A stretch of DNA of 64,000 nt from Tropicimonas_B omnivorans (lineage in GTDB: Bacteria > Pseudomonadota > Alphaproteobacteria > Rhodobacterales > Rhodobacteraceae), in the NCBI RefSeq assembly GCF_031846565.1, contig NZ_JAVRHL010000003.1, positions 868,001 to 932,000 of the forward strand, given 5' to 3'. The position numbers and the translations under genes were made by a program. Position 1 is the first letter of the stretch, and every line of letters begins with the position of its first letter. The notes under the pieces were generated by a model. That model searched no databases. It saw only the letters and a program-made list of their open reading frames with translations, and was not told where the DNA came from. This document shows positions 1 through 8,654 of the stretch, piece after piece.

Positions 1-683
1 GCCTTCATCTGAACGGAGCGCCGAACCGCCTCCGCGCGGGCAGCCCCGTCGCCGCGCGCCAGCGCCTGGCCGTTCTCCTCGAGCCAGCCGAAGAAGCCTT
101 CGTCCCCCAGAAGCCCGTATTTCACCACTTCGCCGTAGCCCGCGATGAAATCCCGCTCCGGGAGCGTCTCCAGCGCGTCCACGTCCGCCAGCACGAGGCT
201 CGGCTGGTGGAAGGCGCCGATGAGGTTCTTCCCGAGGGGGGAATTGATGCCGGTCTTGCCGCCGACGGAGCTGTCCACCTGCGCCAGAAGACTCGTCGGA
301 ATCTGCACGAGGCGCACGCCCCGGCGCAGGATCGCCGCCGCGAATCCCGCAAGATCGCCGATCACGCCGCCCCCGAGCGCCAGGACGACGTCGCGGCGCT
401 CGACGCGTTCGGCAACCAGCCATTCCGTGACACGCTCCAGTTGGGACCAGCACTTCGTGCCCTCGCCCGGTGGCAGGACAAGCGACGCGCAATCGATCCC
501 GGCCGCCTCCAGCCCGTCGCGAAGCGGCCCCAGATGCAGCGCGGCCACATTCTCCTCGGTCACGACCGCCACCCGGCGTCGCGCCAGTAGAGGTGCGATT
601 TCCTCGCCGGCGCGGGCGATCAGGCCCTGGCCTATGCGCACGTCGTAGGCGCGGGATCCAAGGGGGACATGGACGTCAGGCAT
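1..683 (-). CDS. aroB: 3-dehydroquinate synthase, N-terminal part (cut by window edge)
   Basis: Second step of the shikimate pathway: NAD- and metal-dependent cyclisation of DAHP to 3-dehydroquinate, cytosolic. I translated the minus strand from the ATG at 681-683; about 227 residues are visible before the window ends, with no stop. Family hallmarks seen in order: the glycine-rich LALGGGVIGDLAGFAA stretch (NAD binding), QIPTSLLAQVDSSVGGKTGIN, the KNLIGAFHQP substrate loop, and the metal-ligand region GYGEVVKYGLL. The start codon lies inside the end of aroK (8-nt overlap), so aroK and aroB form a translationally coupled operon, the usual arrangement. The C-terminal metal-binding histidines lie outside the window. 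Confidence 0.96.
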   Translation of the reverse strand, partial: MPDVHVPLGSRAYDVRIGQGLIARAGEEIAPLLARRRVAVVTEENVAALHLGPLRDGLEAAGIDCASLVLPPGEGTKCWSQLERVTEWLVAERVERRDVVLALGGGVIGDLAGFAAAILRRGVRLVQIPTSLLAQVDSSVGGKTGINSPLGKNLIGAFHQPSLVLADVDALETLPERDFIAGYGEVVKYGLLGDEGFFGWLEENGQALARGDGAARAEAVRRSVQMK

Positions 684-1227
684 GGGTCCTCTCCAGAATG
701 TCGGTCCGCGTGGCGAGAATGCGCGTCACTTCCTCGGCCATATCGGCGACCGAATAAGACGGATCCGCCTCGGCGGTGAGATCCGCCAGGGCATAGACCG
801 GCTCGCGCTCAGACGCGATGCGCTCCAGCGTGGCGCGTGGATCGGCGGTGCGCAGGAGCGGACGCGTGTCCTTGTGACGCACGCGGGACCAGAGCGTCGC
901 GATATCCACCTTCAGCCAGACGGCAACGCCGTCGCGGGAGATGATGTCGCGGTTCTCCGCGCCCAGATACGCGCCGCCGCCGGTGGAGAGTATCGCGGGC
1001 TCGCCGGTGATCAGCCGCTGGAGGACCTGTCGCTCCTTCAGACGGAAGAAGGGCTCGCCGTCGCGCTCGAAGATCTCGGCAATCGACATGTTCGCCGCCT
1101 TCACGATCTCCGAATCGCTGTCCACGAACGGCACGCCGAGGCGGCGGGCCAGGGCCTGTCCGACCGCGGTCTTCCCCGCTCCCATCATGCCGACGAGGGC
1201 GACGGGTTTCCTCAGGCGCGCGCGCAT
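676..1227 (-). CDS. aroK: Shikimate kinase
   Basis: ATP-dependent phosphorylation of shikimate to shikimate 3-phosphate. The protein is 183 residues, normal for the family. The Walker A motif GMMGAGKTAVG is at residues 13-23, the shikimate-binding DSD at about residues 37-39, and the STGGGAYL motif follows near residue 80; RPLL in the lid region is also present. I chose the ATG at 1225-1227 because a GGGGAAG ribosome-binding site lies just upstream; the frame stays open further upstream, but that part does not look like kinase. It is the first gene of the aroK-aroB pair and is divergent from the gene at 1370. Confidence 0.95.
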   Translation of the reverse strand: MRARLRKPVALVGMMGAGKTAVGQALARRLGVPFVDSDSEIVKAANMSIAEIFERDGEPFFRLKERQVLQRLITGEPAILSTGGGAYLGAENRDIISRDGVAVWLKVDIATLWSRVRHKDTRPLLRTADPRATLERIASEREPVYALADLTAEADPSYSVADMAEEVTRILATRTDILERTHA

Positions 1228-1369
1228 CGTGCTTCCCCTTTTGCGGGCGCGATCCCGCGCAAATTGTCGTGTTGGCCCCTGAATGGCGTGAAACCGCCGT
1301 CGATGCCATATATAAGTTTCCACGGTCCGTCCGGAGAGGCGGCAAGGGACAGGCAAGGACGGGCGAAAA

Positions 1370-1504
1370 ATGTGGCGATTGATCAAGCTGTTGTTCTTCC
1401 TCGCGGTGATCGGCGCCATCGGGCTGGTGGGCTTTGCCTATTTCGGTGACCTGACGCCGCAGCAGCAGGACGTGACCGAGCCCGTGACCCTTGATGTGGA
1501 CTAG
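1370..1504 (+). CDS. Small single-span membrane protein, 44 aa
   Basis: A short ORF of 44 residues beginning MWRLIKLLFFLAVIGAIGLV: a basic N-terminus, one hydrophobic segment (about residues 5-25), then an acidic polar tail with QQQD and TEPVT. A purine-rich GGACGGGCG precedes the ATG. Its last 11 nt overlap the start of the exported protein at 1494, so the two are probably co-translated. I do not recognise a named family; its position between aroK and a xerD operon, with good start signals, argues that it is real. Function unknown. Confidence 0.6.
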   Translation: MWRLIKLLFFLAVIGAIGLVGFAYFGDLTPQQQDVTEPVTLDVD

Positions 1505-3026
1505 AAGCGCCCTTCTCTGCCTCCCGCTCCTGACCGGGCTTGCAGCTCCGGCAGCGGCTCAGGCGCCGCTTTCGGGCGTCGACTGGCTGTCAGACGTCCT
1601 CGCCGAGCCGACCCGTCCGGATGAGCCGCCGGTCTCGTCCGGCGCGGCTTTTCCCGAGGTGACCGTTCGGCCGCTGGACATGCCGATGCCCGACGCGATC
1701 GGGCTCGTACCGCGCTCCCAGACGGGCCTGCCGGCGGATCTCTGGGGCAAGTCCTCGACGGAGGCGCTAGCGCGGCGCATGTCCGGCTTTCCCGCCTCCG
1801 CCCTGCCCGCCGCTCGGGATCTGCATCAGCTTCTGCTGACGGCGGAGGTGGACCCGCCGAAGGACGCGGGCCCGGACGGGCGCCTTCTTCTGGCGCGGGT
1901 GGATGCGCTTCTCGCGCTCGGCGATCTGTCCTCCGCGGGGCAGCTTCTGAGAAAGGCGGACGCAGGCGTGCCAGCGATCTTCCGCCGCGGCTTCGATGTC
2001 GCCCTCCTGACAGGGCACGAGGACCGCGCCTGCGCGGATCTGCGGCGCACGCCCGGAATCGCCCCCTCGATTCCCGCCCGGGTCTTCTGCCTCGCCCGCA
2101 CGGGCGACTGGCCCGCGGCGGCCCTGACGCTGGAGACTGCCGAGGCGCTGGGACAGCTCACTCCCGAAGAGGACGAGCTCCTCGCCCGCTTCCTCGATGC
2201 CGCGATCGCAGATGGCGCCGAGCCGATGCCGCCCATCGAGAATCCGACCCCGCTCGATCTGAAGATGCGGGAGGCCATCGGGGAGCCGCTGCACGGGCCC
2301 GCCCTACCCGTCGCCTTCGCCCATTCGGACCTGCACGGACCGAATTCCTGGCGAACCCGCGTCGAGGCGGGCGAGCGGCTGACGCGGGCCGGCGTCTATT
2401 CCCCCCAGGACCTCGCGACGCTTTATGCCGAGCGGGAGGCGGCCGCTTCCGGCGGGGTCTGGGACCGCGTGGCGGCGATGCAGGAGTTCGAGGCGGCCAT
2501 GGAAGACGGGCGCCCCCGCCCCGTGGCCGAGCTTTTGCCTGGCACCTGGAACACCATGCGGTCCGCCGGACTGGATCACGCCTTCGCCTCGCTTTACGGA
2601 ACGCGCCTTGCAGAGATGGATCTGCCCCCCGGCGCCGCGGATCTGGCGCTTCGGATCGGCCTCCTGACCCCGTCCTACGAGCGCATCGCCGCCTCGGCCG
2701 AACCGAGCGGCGCCGAGGCGATCTTTCTCGTCGCTCTCGCACGTGGCATGCCCGGCGCGGCCACGGCTATCTCTCCGCTCGCGACCGCCATCGCCGATGC
2801 GTTCGCCGAGGATCCGGCCCCCGACCTTCCCGCCACTCTCGAGAGCCTGCGAAGCGAGGGTAAACTTGGCGAAGCGCTCCTGGTCGCGGCAGGCCGCATC
2901 GCGAGGGGCCGTGGCACGGATTACGGCACGATCACCGGCACATTGGCGTTCCTGCGGGATGTCGGTCTCGAGAACCGTGCGCGACGTATCGGCCTCGAAC
3001 TGATGCTGCTGGAGCGCGGGGCATGA
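1494..3026 (+). CDS. Exported hypothetical protein, alanine/leucine-rich
   Basis: A protein of 510 residues. It starts with a Sec signal peptide (MWTRSALLCLPLLTGLAAP, cleavage expected after AAAQA around residue 23). The mature part is rich in short Leu/Ala helices, for example LLLARVDALLALGDLSSAGQLL, which suggests an alpha-helical, TPR-like solenoid, but I see no clear TPR consensus and no catalytic motif. The ATG at 1494 is preferred to the TTG one codon earlier because it directly precedes the signal peptide. It overlaps the 44-aa membrane protein upstream by 11 nt and xerD downstream by 4 nt (ATGA), so it belongs to one transcript ending at 4650. A periplasmic role is inferred from the signal peptide only. 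Confidence 0.8.
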   Translation: MWTRSALLCLPLLTGLAAPAAAQAPLSGVDWLSDVLAEPTRPDEPPVSSGAAFPEVTVRPLDMPMPDAIGLVPRSQTGLPADLWGKSSTEALARRMSGFPASALPAARDLHQLLLTAEVDPPKDAGPDGRLLLARVDALLALGDLSSAGQLLRKADAGVPAIFRRGFDVALLTGHEDRACADLRRTPGIAPSIPARVFCLARTGDWPAAALTLETAEALGQLTPEEDELLARFLDAAIADGAEPMPPIENPTPLDLKMREAIGEPLHGPALPVAFAHSDLHGPNSWRTRVEAGERLTRAGVYSPQDLATLYAEREAAASGGVWDRVAAMQEFEAAMEDGRPRPVAELLPGTWNTMRSAGLDHAFASLYGTRLAEMDLPPGAADLALRIGLLTPSYERIAASAEPSGAEAIFLVALARGMPGAATAISPLATAIADAFAEDPAPDLPATLESLRSEGKLGEALLVAAGRIARGRGTDYGTITGTLAFLRDVGLENRARRIGLELMLLERGA

Positions 3027-3967
3027 GCGCGCCCGCCCGCGCGGCGGGCTGGATTTCCGCCTTTCTCGATGCGCAGGCTGCGGAGCTCGATGCCTCCCGC
3101 AACACGTGTCTCGCCTATGGCCATGACCTGAACGATTTCGCCTCCTGGGCTGGGAACAAGGGCCATGCGCTCGCCGACCTCGGGCGGGATGAGATTGAGG
3201 ATTACCTCGTCCATTGTGACGCCCAGGGACTGGCCACCTCGACACGGGCACGGCGCCTCTCCTCGATCCGGCAGCTCTACCGTTTCGCCTATGACGAGGG
3301 ATGGCGCGCGGACAATCCGGCGCTTCGCCTCAAGGGGCCTGGCCGCACGGTGCGCCTTCCGAAGACGTTGACCCATGCCGAGGTGGACGCGCTTCTCGCC
3401 GCCGCCGCCGAACAGGGCCGCACGTCGGCCGACCGCGCGCGGAACGGCTGCCTGATGCAGCTTCTCTATGCGACGGGAATGCGTGTCTCCGAGCTCGTCT
3501 CTCTTCCCGTGAGCGCGGCGCGAGGCGATCCGCGGATGCTGCTGGTGCGCGGCAAGGGGGAGAAGGAGCGGCTCGTCCCGCTTTCCCCTCCCGCACGGGA
3601 GGCGCTTCTGGTTTGGCTGCACCATCGCGACGCGGCCGAGGATCTGGCGAGGACGGAGCGCGGCGCGTCGGCATCCCGCTATCTTTTCGCCTCCTCGGGC
3701 TCGGCCGGGCACCTGACGCGCCATCGCTTCTATGCGCTCATCAAGGAGATTGCCGTGTCCGCGGGCGTCTCCCCCGCAAAGGTCACGCCGCATACCATGC
3801 GCCACGCCTTCGCAACCCACTTGCTCGCCGGTGGCGCGGATCTTCGTGCGATCCAGACGCTCCTTGGCCATGCCGACATCTCCACGACCGAGATCTATAC
3901 CCACGTTCTCGACGAACGGCTCAGGGAGCTGGTGACGACGCATCACCCCCTCGCGAAGGGCGCATGA
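3023..3967 (+). CDS. xerD: Site-specific tyrosine recombinase XerD
   Basis: Resolves chromosome dimers at dif together with XerC and FtsK. The protein is 314 residues: an N-terminal SAM-like core-binding domain (about 8-95, starting WISAFLDAQAAELDAS) and a C-terminal catalytic domain. The catalytic residues are visible: R154 in YATGMRVSEL, the beta-hairpin lysine in RGKGEKERLVP, H257 and R260 in HTMRHAFATHLL, H283 in LLGHADIST and the nucleophile Y292 in TEIYTHV. All are intact, and no integrase-type DNA arm domain is present, so this is a housekeeping Xer enzyme and not a phage integrase. It overlaps its neighbours by 4 nt on both sides. Confidence 0.92.
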   Translation: MSAPARAAGWISAFLDAQAAELDASRNTCLAYGHDLNDFASWAGNKGHALADLGRDEIEDYLVHCDAQGLATSTRARRLSSIRQLYRFAYDEGWRADNPALRLKGPGRTVRLPKTLTHAEVDALLAAAAEQGRTSADRARNGCLMQLLYATGMRVSELVSLPVSAARGDPRMLLVRGKGEKERLVPLSPPAREALLVWLHHRDAAEDLARTERGASASRYLFASSGSAGHLTRHRFYALIKEIAVSAGVSPAKVTPHTMRHAFATHLLAGGADLRAIQTLLGHADISTTEIYTHVLDERLRELVTTHHPLAKGA

Positions 3968-4581
3968 GCAGAGGTGTCCCGCTCCTCATTCTCGCGGCCG
4001 GAGCCTCTCGCCGCATGGCCGGGCGGGACAAGCTGATCGAACCGGTGGACGGTGTCCCTCTCCTGCGCCGGACCGCAACGGAGGCATTGGCCGCGTCGAG
4101 GGCAACCGGGTCGGGCCCGGTCACGGTCCTGCTGCCCGGCCTTGATCATCCTCGCGCCGCGGTGCTGGACGGGCTGGACGTGGCGCGCATGGAGGTTCCG
4201 GACCATGCGGAGGGAATTGGCGCGACGATCCGGACGGGCGCGGCCGCCTTCGCCTCCCTGCCCCGCCTGCTCATCCTCTTGGGGGACATGCCGGAAATCG
4301 GGCGGGAGGATATCGCAGCGGTCCTCTCGGCACCCGGCGAGGCGCCGGACGCCCTCGTCTGGCGCGGGGTCACGGAAGACGGGGAGCCCGGCCATCCGAT
4401 CCTCTTCGACGCGTCGCTGATCCCGGAGCTATTGCGGCTTTCCGGCGATGATGGCGGGCGCGCGGCGGTATCCGCGGCCGGCAAGCGCCTCCACCTCGTC
4501 CACCTGCCCGGCCGCCGCGCGCTACGTGATCTCGACACGCCGGAGGACTGGGCAGCGTGGCGCAGGGAAACCGGCCGGTAA
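3964..4581 (+). CDS. MobA-like NTP transferase (MocA/NTP_transf_3 family)
   Basis: A nucleotidyltransferase of 205 residues. The N-terminal Rossmann signature LILAAGASRRMAGRDKL (about 8-24) is the NTP-binding loop of MobA/MocA proteins, followed by the metal-binding LLGDMPEIG (about residue 103) and the GHPILF motif near residue 140. Members of this group either transfer CMP or GMP to molybdopterin or serve in the maturation of CO dehydrogenase-type molybdoenzymes. GHP with a DMP aspartate fits the MocA subgroup (molybdenum cofactor cytidylyltransferase) better than true MobA, but this is inference. No molybdoenzyme gene is nearby. The ATG overlaps the xerD stop by 4 nt; a strong terminator follows. 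Confidence 0.8.
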   Translation: MSRGVPLLILAAGASRRMAGRDKLIEPVDGVPLLRRTATEALAASRATGSGPVTVLLPGLDHPRAAVLDGLDVARMEVPDHAEGIGATIRTGAAAFASLPRLLILLGDMPEIGREDIAAVLSAPGEAPDALVWRGVTEDGEPGHPILFDASLIPELLRLSGDDGGRAAVSAAGKRLHLVHLPGRRALRDLDTPEDWAAWRRETGR

Positions 4582-4617
4582 GGGGCGTCGCCGCGATCCG
4601 GCACAGCGCCGAAACAA

Positions 4618-4650
4618 GGGCGGCCCCGAACCGTCGGGACCGCCCTTTTT
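4618..4650 (+). terminator. Intrinsic terminator after the xerD operon
   Basis: A GC-rich hairpin with arms GGGCGGCCCCGA and TCGGGACCGCCC (one internal C-A mismatch, 4-nt loop) is followed immediately by five T. It sits 37 nt after the MobA-like stop codon, between convergent genes, so it ends the plus-strand operon. Confidence 0.85.
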
Positions 4651-4703
4651 CGTTGTCGAGATCGCACCCGGCCGCGCGAGGCGGCCGCGCGGACGCGCTC
4701 ACA

Positions 4704-7700
4704 TCACATGACGAGAAGGCTTGCTTCCCGCTTTTTCAGGATCTTGCGCGCCGCCGCGTAATCCGTCCGTCCCGCAGAGGTCTTCAGGTCGGGGAAGATC
4801 GCGAAGATCTCCGCCCGCTGGGCTTCGTCGATGCCCTTGAGCGTGTAATCTCCCGGCTGGAAGCTCTCCGTCCATGTTCCATCCGACAGCACGACCTCGT
4901 GCTGCTCGAACATGAAGTGAATGTAGCTCGTGCCGAGAGAGTCCGCCTTGGCGATGCCGGGCGCACCGACGAGGTGCTTCGCGGCGACGAGAACCTCGTG
5001 CTCCTCGAAGTAGAGCGAGGTCATCTCGTTGGCGATCAGCATCCTGTGGTTCGGGCTGACGAGCATGTCCCGCTCCGGCAGACCGTGGCCGAGACTGCCG
5101 GCCCGGATCAGCACCGGACGAAGCGACGGATCGGCCTCGAAACCGGCGAGGTCCACATTCTTGCGGCCGGCCCAGGCGATCTCCTGAATGCCGTTGTCCC
5201 GCGTGATGACCTTGTCGCCGACGCGAAGCTCCTCGACAGGGCGCTCGCCCTGCGGCGTCGCGATCAGCGTGCCGGGCGTGAAGCAGGGAATGACGTTCTC
5301 GATCTCCTCGAACTTCATCGAGGAGCCGTCCTTGAACGTGACGGTCCCGTCCTCCCGGTCGTCGGACGTGTAGGTGATGAAGTCCACGTCGGAGCCGGTC
5401 AGGTCCAGCGTGTCGAAGTCGTCGCCGCCCGCGCCGCCATCTACGAAGTCACCGCCATTGCCGCCGAAGAAGGTATCCCTGTCGTCGCCGCCGGAGAGGC
5501 GATCCGCGCCGGCACCGCCGGTGATCGTATCGTTGCCCTTTCCGCCGTCGATGGCGTCATCGCCGTCTTCGCCGTAAAGCTCGTCGTCGCCGTTCTCGCC
5601 ATAGATCGTATCGTTGTCGGCGCCGCCGTAGACGATGTCGTCACTGGCACCGGCGTGGATCGTGTCGTCCCCGTCGCCGCCATAGATGGTGTCTTCGTTG
5701 TTGGCGCCGTTGATCGTGTCGTTGCCGCCTTCGCCGTAGATGACATCATTGCCGCCCTGGCCGTCGATGATGTCGTCACCGTCACCGCCATGGATCTCGT
5801 CGGCCCCGGCGCCACCGAGCAGCGTGTCGTTCCCGGCGCCGCCGTCGATGTAGTCGTCGTCGCGACCGCCCTGGATCCAGTCGTCGCCGTCACCTCCCGA
5901 CAGACGATCATTGCCGCCTTGGCCGTAGATCACGTCGTTGCCGGAGCCGCCCTCGATGGTGTCGTCGTCCTGATTGCCCGCGATGTAATCATCACCGGCG
6001 CCGCCATCGATGGTGTCGTTGCCCTCGTTGCCATGGATGGTGTCGTTGCCATCGCCGCCGAAGATGGTGTCGTCGCCGGCACCGCCGCGAATGGTATCGT
6101 CGCCCTGGCCACCGAGGAGCGTGTCGTTGCCATCGCCGCCGTCGATATAGTCGTCGTCGATCCCGCCATCGATATAGTCATCGCCGGCGTCGCCGTAGAG
6201 CTCGTCGGCATCGTCCTCGCCGAAGATCCTGTCGTTGCCGTCGCCGCCGTGAATGACATCCTTGCCGTTGTCGGTGACCTTGTCGCCCTGATCGTCGCGG
6301 ACGTTGAGCTGGTCGAAGGGCACGGACGGGCCGAGCCCACCGTAGATCGTGTCGTCACCGGCACCGCCATAGACCTCGTCGGAGCCTTCGCCGGCGATGA
6401 TGGTGTCGTTGCCCTCGCCGCCGTCGACATAGTCGTCGTCGAGGCCGGCATTGATCGTGTCGTCGCCGGTGCCGCCGAAGATCACGTCATCATCGTCGCC
6501 GGTGATGATCGTGTCGTTCCCGGCACCGCCTTCGACGTAATCCTTGTCATTGTCGGGGTCGGGATCGGACGGGAACAGGCCCGGATATCCCCGGTCCGGG
6601 AGGGGCTTCGAACTCAGGGGAGCGGAGGTGTCGATGTAATCGTCGCCATTGCCGCCAAAAACGGTGTCGTTGCCGTCGCCCCCGGTGATCTTGTCGCCCA
6701 TGGCGCCGCCATGGATCGTGTCGTCGCCAGCCCCGCCATCGATGATGTCGACGTTGTTTCCGCCGGTGATCGTGTCGTTGCCGTCCTCGCCGTAGATCAC
6801 GTCATTGCCACCGCCGCCGATGATCTCGTCATCGCCGCTGCCGCCGTAGAGCGTGTCGTCGCCGGATTTCCCGTCGATCTTGTCGTTGCCGGCGCCGCCG
6901 CGGATGATGTCGTTGTCCCGACCGCCGATGATCGTGTCGTCGCCGTCGCCGCCGTCGATCTCGTCGTCGCCGCCCTGGCCGAGGATTGTGTCGTTGCCGG
7001 CACCGCCCTGGATCACGTCGGCATCTTCGCCGCCTTCGATGTAATCGTCGCCGTCGCCGCCGTCGATGAAATCGCCGCCATCGCCGCCGCTGATCCGGTC
7101 GTTCCCGGCGCCGCCCTCGATATGGTCGGAGCCGTCGCCGCCACGGATGATGTCGTCACCCTCTCCGCCGTAGAGCGTGTCGTCGCCCGTGCCGCCGTCG
7201 ATCGTGTCGTTGCCGTCCTCGCCGTAGATGACGTCATCGCCGTCTCCGCCGAAGAGGCGGTCGTCGCCCGGCTCTCCGGGGCCGGCGGGCAGGAACTCCG
7301 CCCCCGCCGTGAAGGCCACATCCGAGATGAAGATGCCCGAGGTGCCAGAGCCGACGTTGTCGTGGATCACCTCGATCCGGCTGACCGGCCCGGTGATGTT
7401 CACGGTGACGGAAGCATCGGGGTCCGTCTGGGTGTCGTTATCGGTGCTGTCCGCTGTGAAGGTGTTCCCGTCCCGGAGCAGCTCGTCACCGGGGGTGAAG
7501 TCGATATCGACCGGCTTGCCGTCCGCGTCGTAGGCGTTGATCGTGACGCTGCCCTTGTTCACGTCGATATCGGTGACGGTGAAGGACACGCCCGTGACCG
7601 CCTCGGAGAAGCCGAACTCGTACTTCGCGCATTCACCTCTCTCGGCCATCGACTGAAGGGCGGAGTTGGGGTTTGCGTCGCCGGTGACGAAGATACCGTC

Positions 7701-8654
7701 ATCATCGAACTGGCTTTCGGCGCGGCCCCAGCCAGCGTGCGGAACCTTGGCCGTGACGGTGACGGAGCCGGTGTCCTGCGCAAAGGTGTGGCCGTCGATA
7801 TGCTCCCCGTCGTCGACGGTTCCGTGACCATAACGGTCGGTGTCCGGCAGCTTGCTCCATTCGAAGGATTCCGCCGTGCCGCCCGTGGGGCCGCCTGCGG
7901 TGTCGGTTCCGGGGGCGACACTGTCGCCGTAGATCTCGTCGTCGCCCTGACCGCCGTAAACGGTGTCTGATCCGCCGCCGGCATAGACGATATCGTCGTT
8001 CGGGCCCTCGCCGGGAAGGATGGCATCGCCGTTGTCGATGCGGTCGCCCTCGGGGTCGCCGGTGTAGTTCTCGTTGATCAGGTCGTCGCCGGCGGTGCCC
8101 TCGACATAGCCGTCGAGGCTGTCCGAGGGGCCACCCGGCGTGTCGTCGAACTCGGTATCGCCGATTGTGTAGCAGACATCGTCGATGGCACCGGAGCCGT
8201 TCAGGGTAATCTCCATGCGGGAGACGTCCTCGACACCGAAATTGACCTCGCAGATGCCGCCATTGCCGGTATGCGGCAGCTCCGCCGACCTGATGAGGCT
8301 GCCGTCGGCGGCGAAGAATTTCACCGTGCCGCCTTCCTCGGTGTCGATCACCCGGAAGCTGTTGACCTCGGAGGGAGACGCGAAGTCGAGCGCGATGGTG
8401 CCGCCGCCGGCATTGTCGTCCGGATCGGAGCTGTCGCCGTCTTCCGAAAGGATGAGGGCCTTGCCCTGGTAGTGCGTTCCGAGATCGTAGTCGCCGCCGG
8501 TCGGATGCGCCGTGTCGAAGATCATGGGAGGATGGTTCGGATCGGCCGAACTGATGCGAACCCCGTACTCTTCGTACTGGTTCGAGACGAGATCCCCCTT
8601 GTGGAGGCTTTCGAAGACGATCCTGTAGGTGGTGTCGCCGGATGAATAGGTCAT
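4704..8654 (-). CDS. RTX repeat protein with C-terminal Hint domain, 1316 aa
   Basis: A large acidic protein, presumably exported by a type I secretion system and calcium-binding. The N-terminal ~180 residues are a beta-rich domain without a signal peptide. A short RTX block follows (about 205-240), then a second beta-rich module (about 245-450). The main array of GGxGxDxxx nonapeptides runs from about 467 to 1085, interrupted by non-repeat inserts near 679-710 and 765-795. The C-terminal Hint domain begins at C1124 in CFTPGTLIATPQGERPVEEL and contains GDKVITRDNG and SPNHRML, the autoprocessing fold of hedgehog/intein proteins. AGGAGG precedes the ATG. No type I exporter genes lie nearby. RTX-Hint proteins are common in Rhodobacteraceae; their biological role is poorly known. 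Confidence 0.9.
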   Translation of the reverse strand: MTYSSGDTTYRIVFESLHKGDLVSNQYEEYGVRISSADPNHPPMIFDTAHPTGGDYDLGTHYQGKALILSEDGDSSDPDDNAGGGTIALDFASPSEVNSFRVIDTEEGGTVKFFAADGSLIRSAELPHTGNGGICEVNFGVEDVSRMEITLNGSGAIDDVCYTIGDTEFDDTPGGPSDSLDGYVEGTAGDDLINENYTGDPEGDRIDNGDAILPGEGPNDDIVYAGGGSDTVYGGQGDDEIYGDSVAPGTDTAGGPTGGTAESFEWSKLPDTDRYGHGTVDDGEHIDGHTFAQDTGSVTVTAKVPHAGWGRAESQFDDDGIFVTGDANPNSALQSMAERGECAKYEFGFSEAVTGVSFTVTDIDVNKGSVTINAYDADGKPVDIDFTPGDELLRDGNTFTADSTDNDTQTDPDASVTVNITGPVSRIEVIHDNVGSGTSGIFISDVAFTAGAEFLPAGPGEPGDDRLFGGDGDDVIYGEDGNDTIDGGTGDDTLYGGEGDDIIRGGDGSDHIEGGAGNDRISGGDGGDFIDGGDGDDYIEGGEDADVIQGGAGNDTILGQGGDDEIDGGDGDDTIIGGRDNDIIRGGAGNDKIDGKSGDDTLYGGSGDDEIIGGGGNDVIYGEDGNDTITGGNNVDIIDGGAGDDTIHGGAMGDKITGGDGNDTVFGGNGDDYIDTSAPLSSKPLPDRGYPGLFPSDPDPDNDKDYVEGGAGNDTIITGDDDDVIFGGTGDDTINAGLDDDYVDGGEGNDTIIAGEGSDEVYGGAGDDTIYGGLGPSVPFDQLNVRDDQGDKVTDNGKDVIHGGDGNDRIFGEDDADELYGDAGDDYIDGGIDDDYIDGGDGNDTLLGGQGDDTIRGGAGDDTIFGGDGNDTIHGNEGNDTIDGGAGDDYIAGNQDDDTIEGGSGNDVIYGQGGNDRLSGGDGDDWIQGGRDDDYIDGGAGNDTLLGGAGADEIHGGDGDDIIDGQGGNDVIYGEGGNDTINGANNEDTIYGGDGDDTIHAGASDDIVYGGADNDTIYGENGDDELYGEDGDDAIDGGKGNDTITGGAGADRLSGGDDRDTFFGGNGGDFVDGGAGGDDFDTLDLTGSDVDFITYTSDDREDGTVTFKDGSSMKFEEIENVIPCFTPGTLIATPQGERPVEELRVGDKVITRDNGIQEIAWAGRKNVDLAGFEADPSLRPVLIRAGSLGHGLPERDMLVSPNHRMLIANEMTSLYFEEHEVLVAAKHLVGAPGIAKADSLGTSYIHFMFEQHEVVLSDGTWTESFQPGDYTLKGIDEAQRAEIFAIFPDLKTSAGRTDYAAARKILKKREASLLVM
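5390..7260 (-). repeat. 27-bp RTX-coding repeat array
   Basis: This part of the RTX/Hint gene consists of tandem degenerate 27-bp units, each coding for GGxGxDxxx. In plus-strand view this appears as recurring gtcgttgcc/gccgcc blocks. Units differ at many third positions, so the array is old rather than recently amplified. It is coding sequence, not a CRISPR array or satellite. Confidence 0.9.

Noticed and set aside
3023..3967. Phage or island integrase
   Set aside because: Length, N-terminal domain and operon context are those of chromosomal XerD; no tRNA target or phage genes adjoin it.
5390..7260. CRISPR-like or satellite tandem repeats
   Set aside because: Units are contiguous 27-bp codon-phased repeats coding for GGxGxDxxx with no spacers; they are RTX repeats.
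4557..7970. Long open frame on the plus strand across the RTX gene
   Set aside because: It is the mirror of the RTX repeats: a monotonous Val/Ala/Asp pattern without any domain, lacking its own start signals, opposite a gene with AGGAGG and clear domains.
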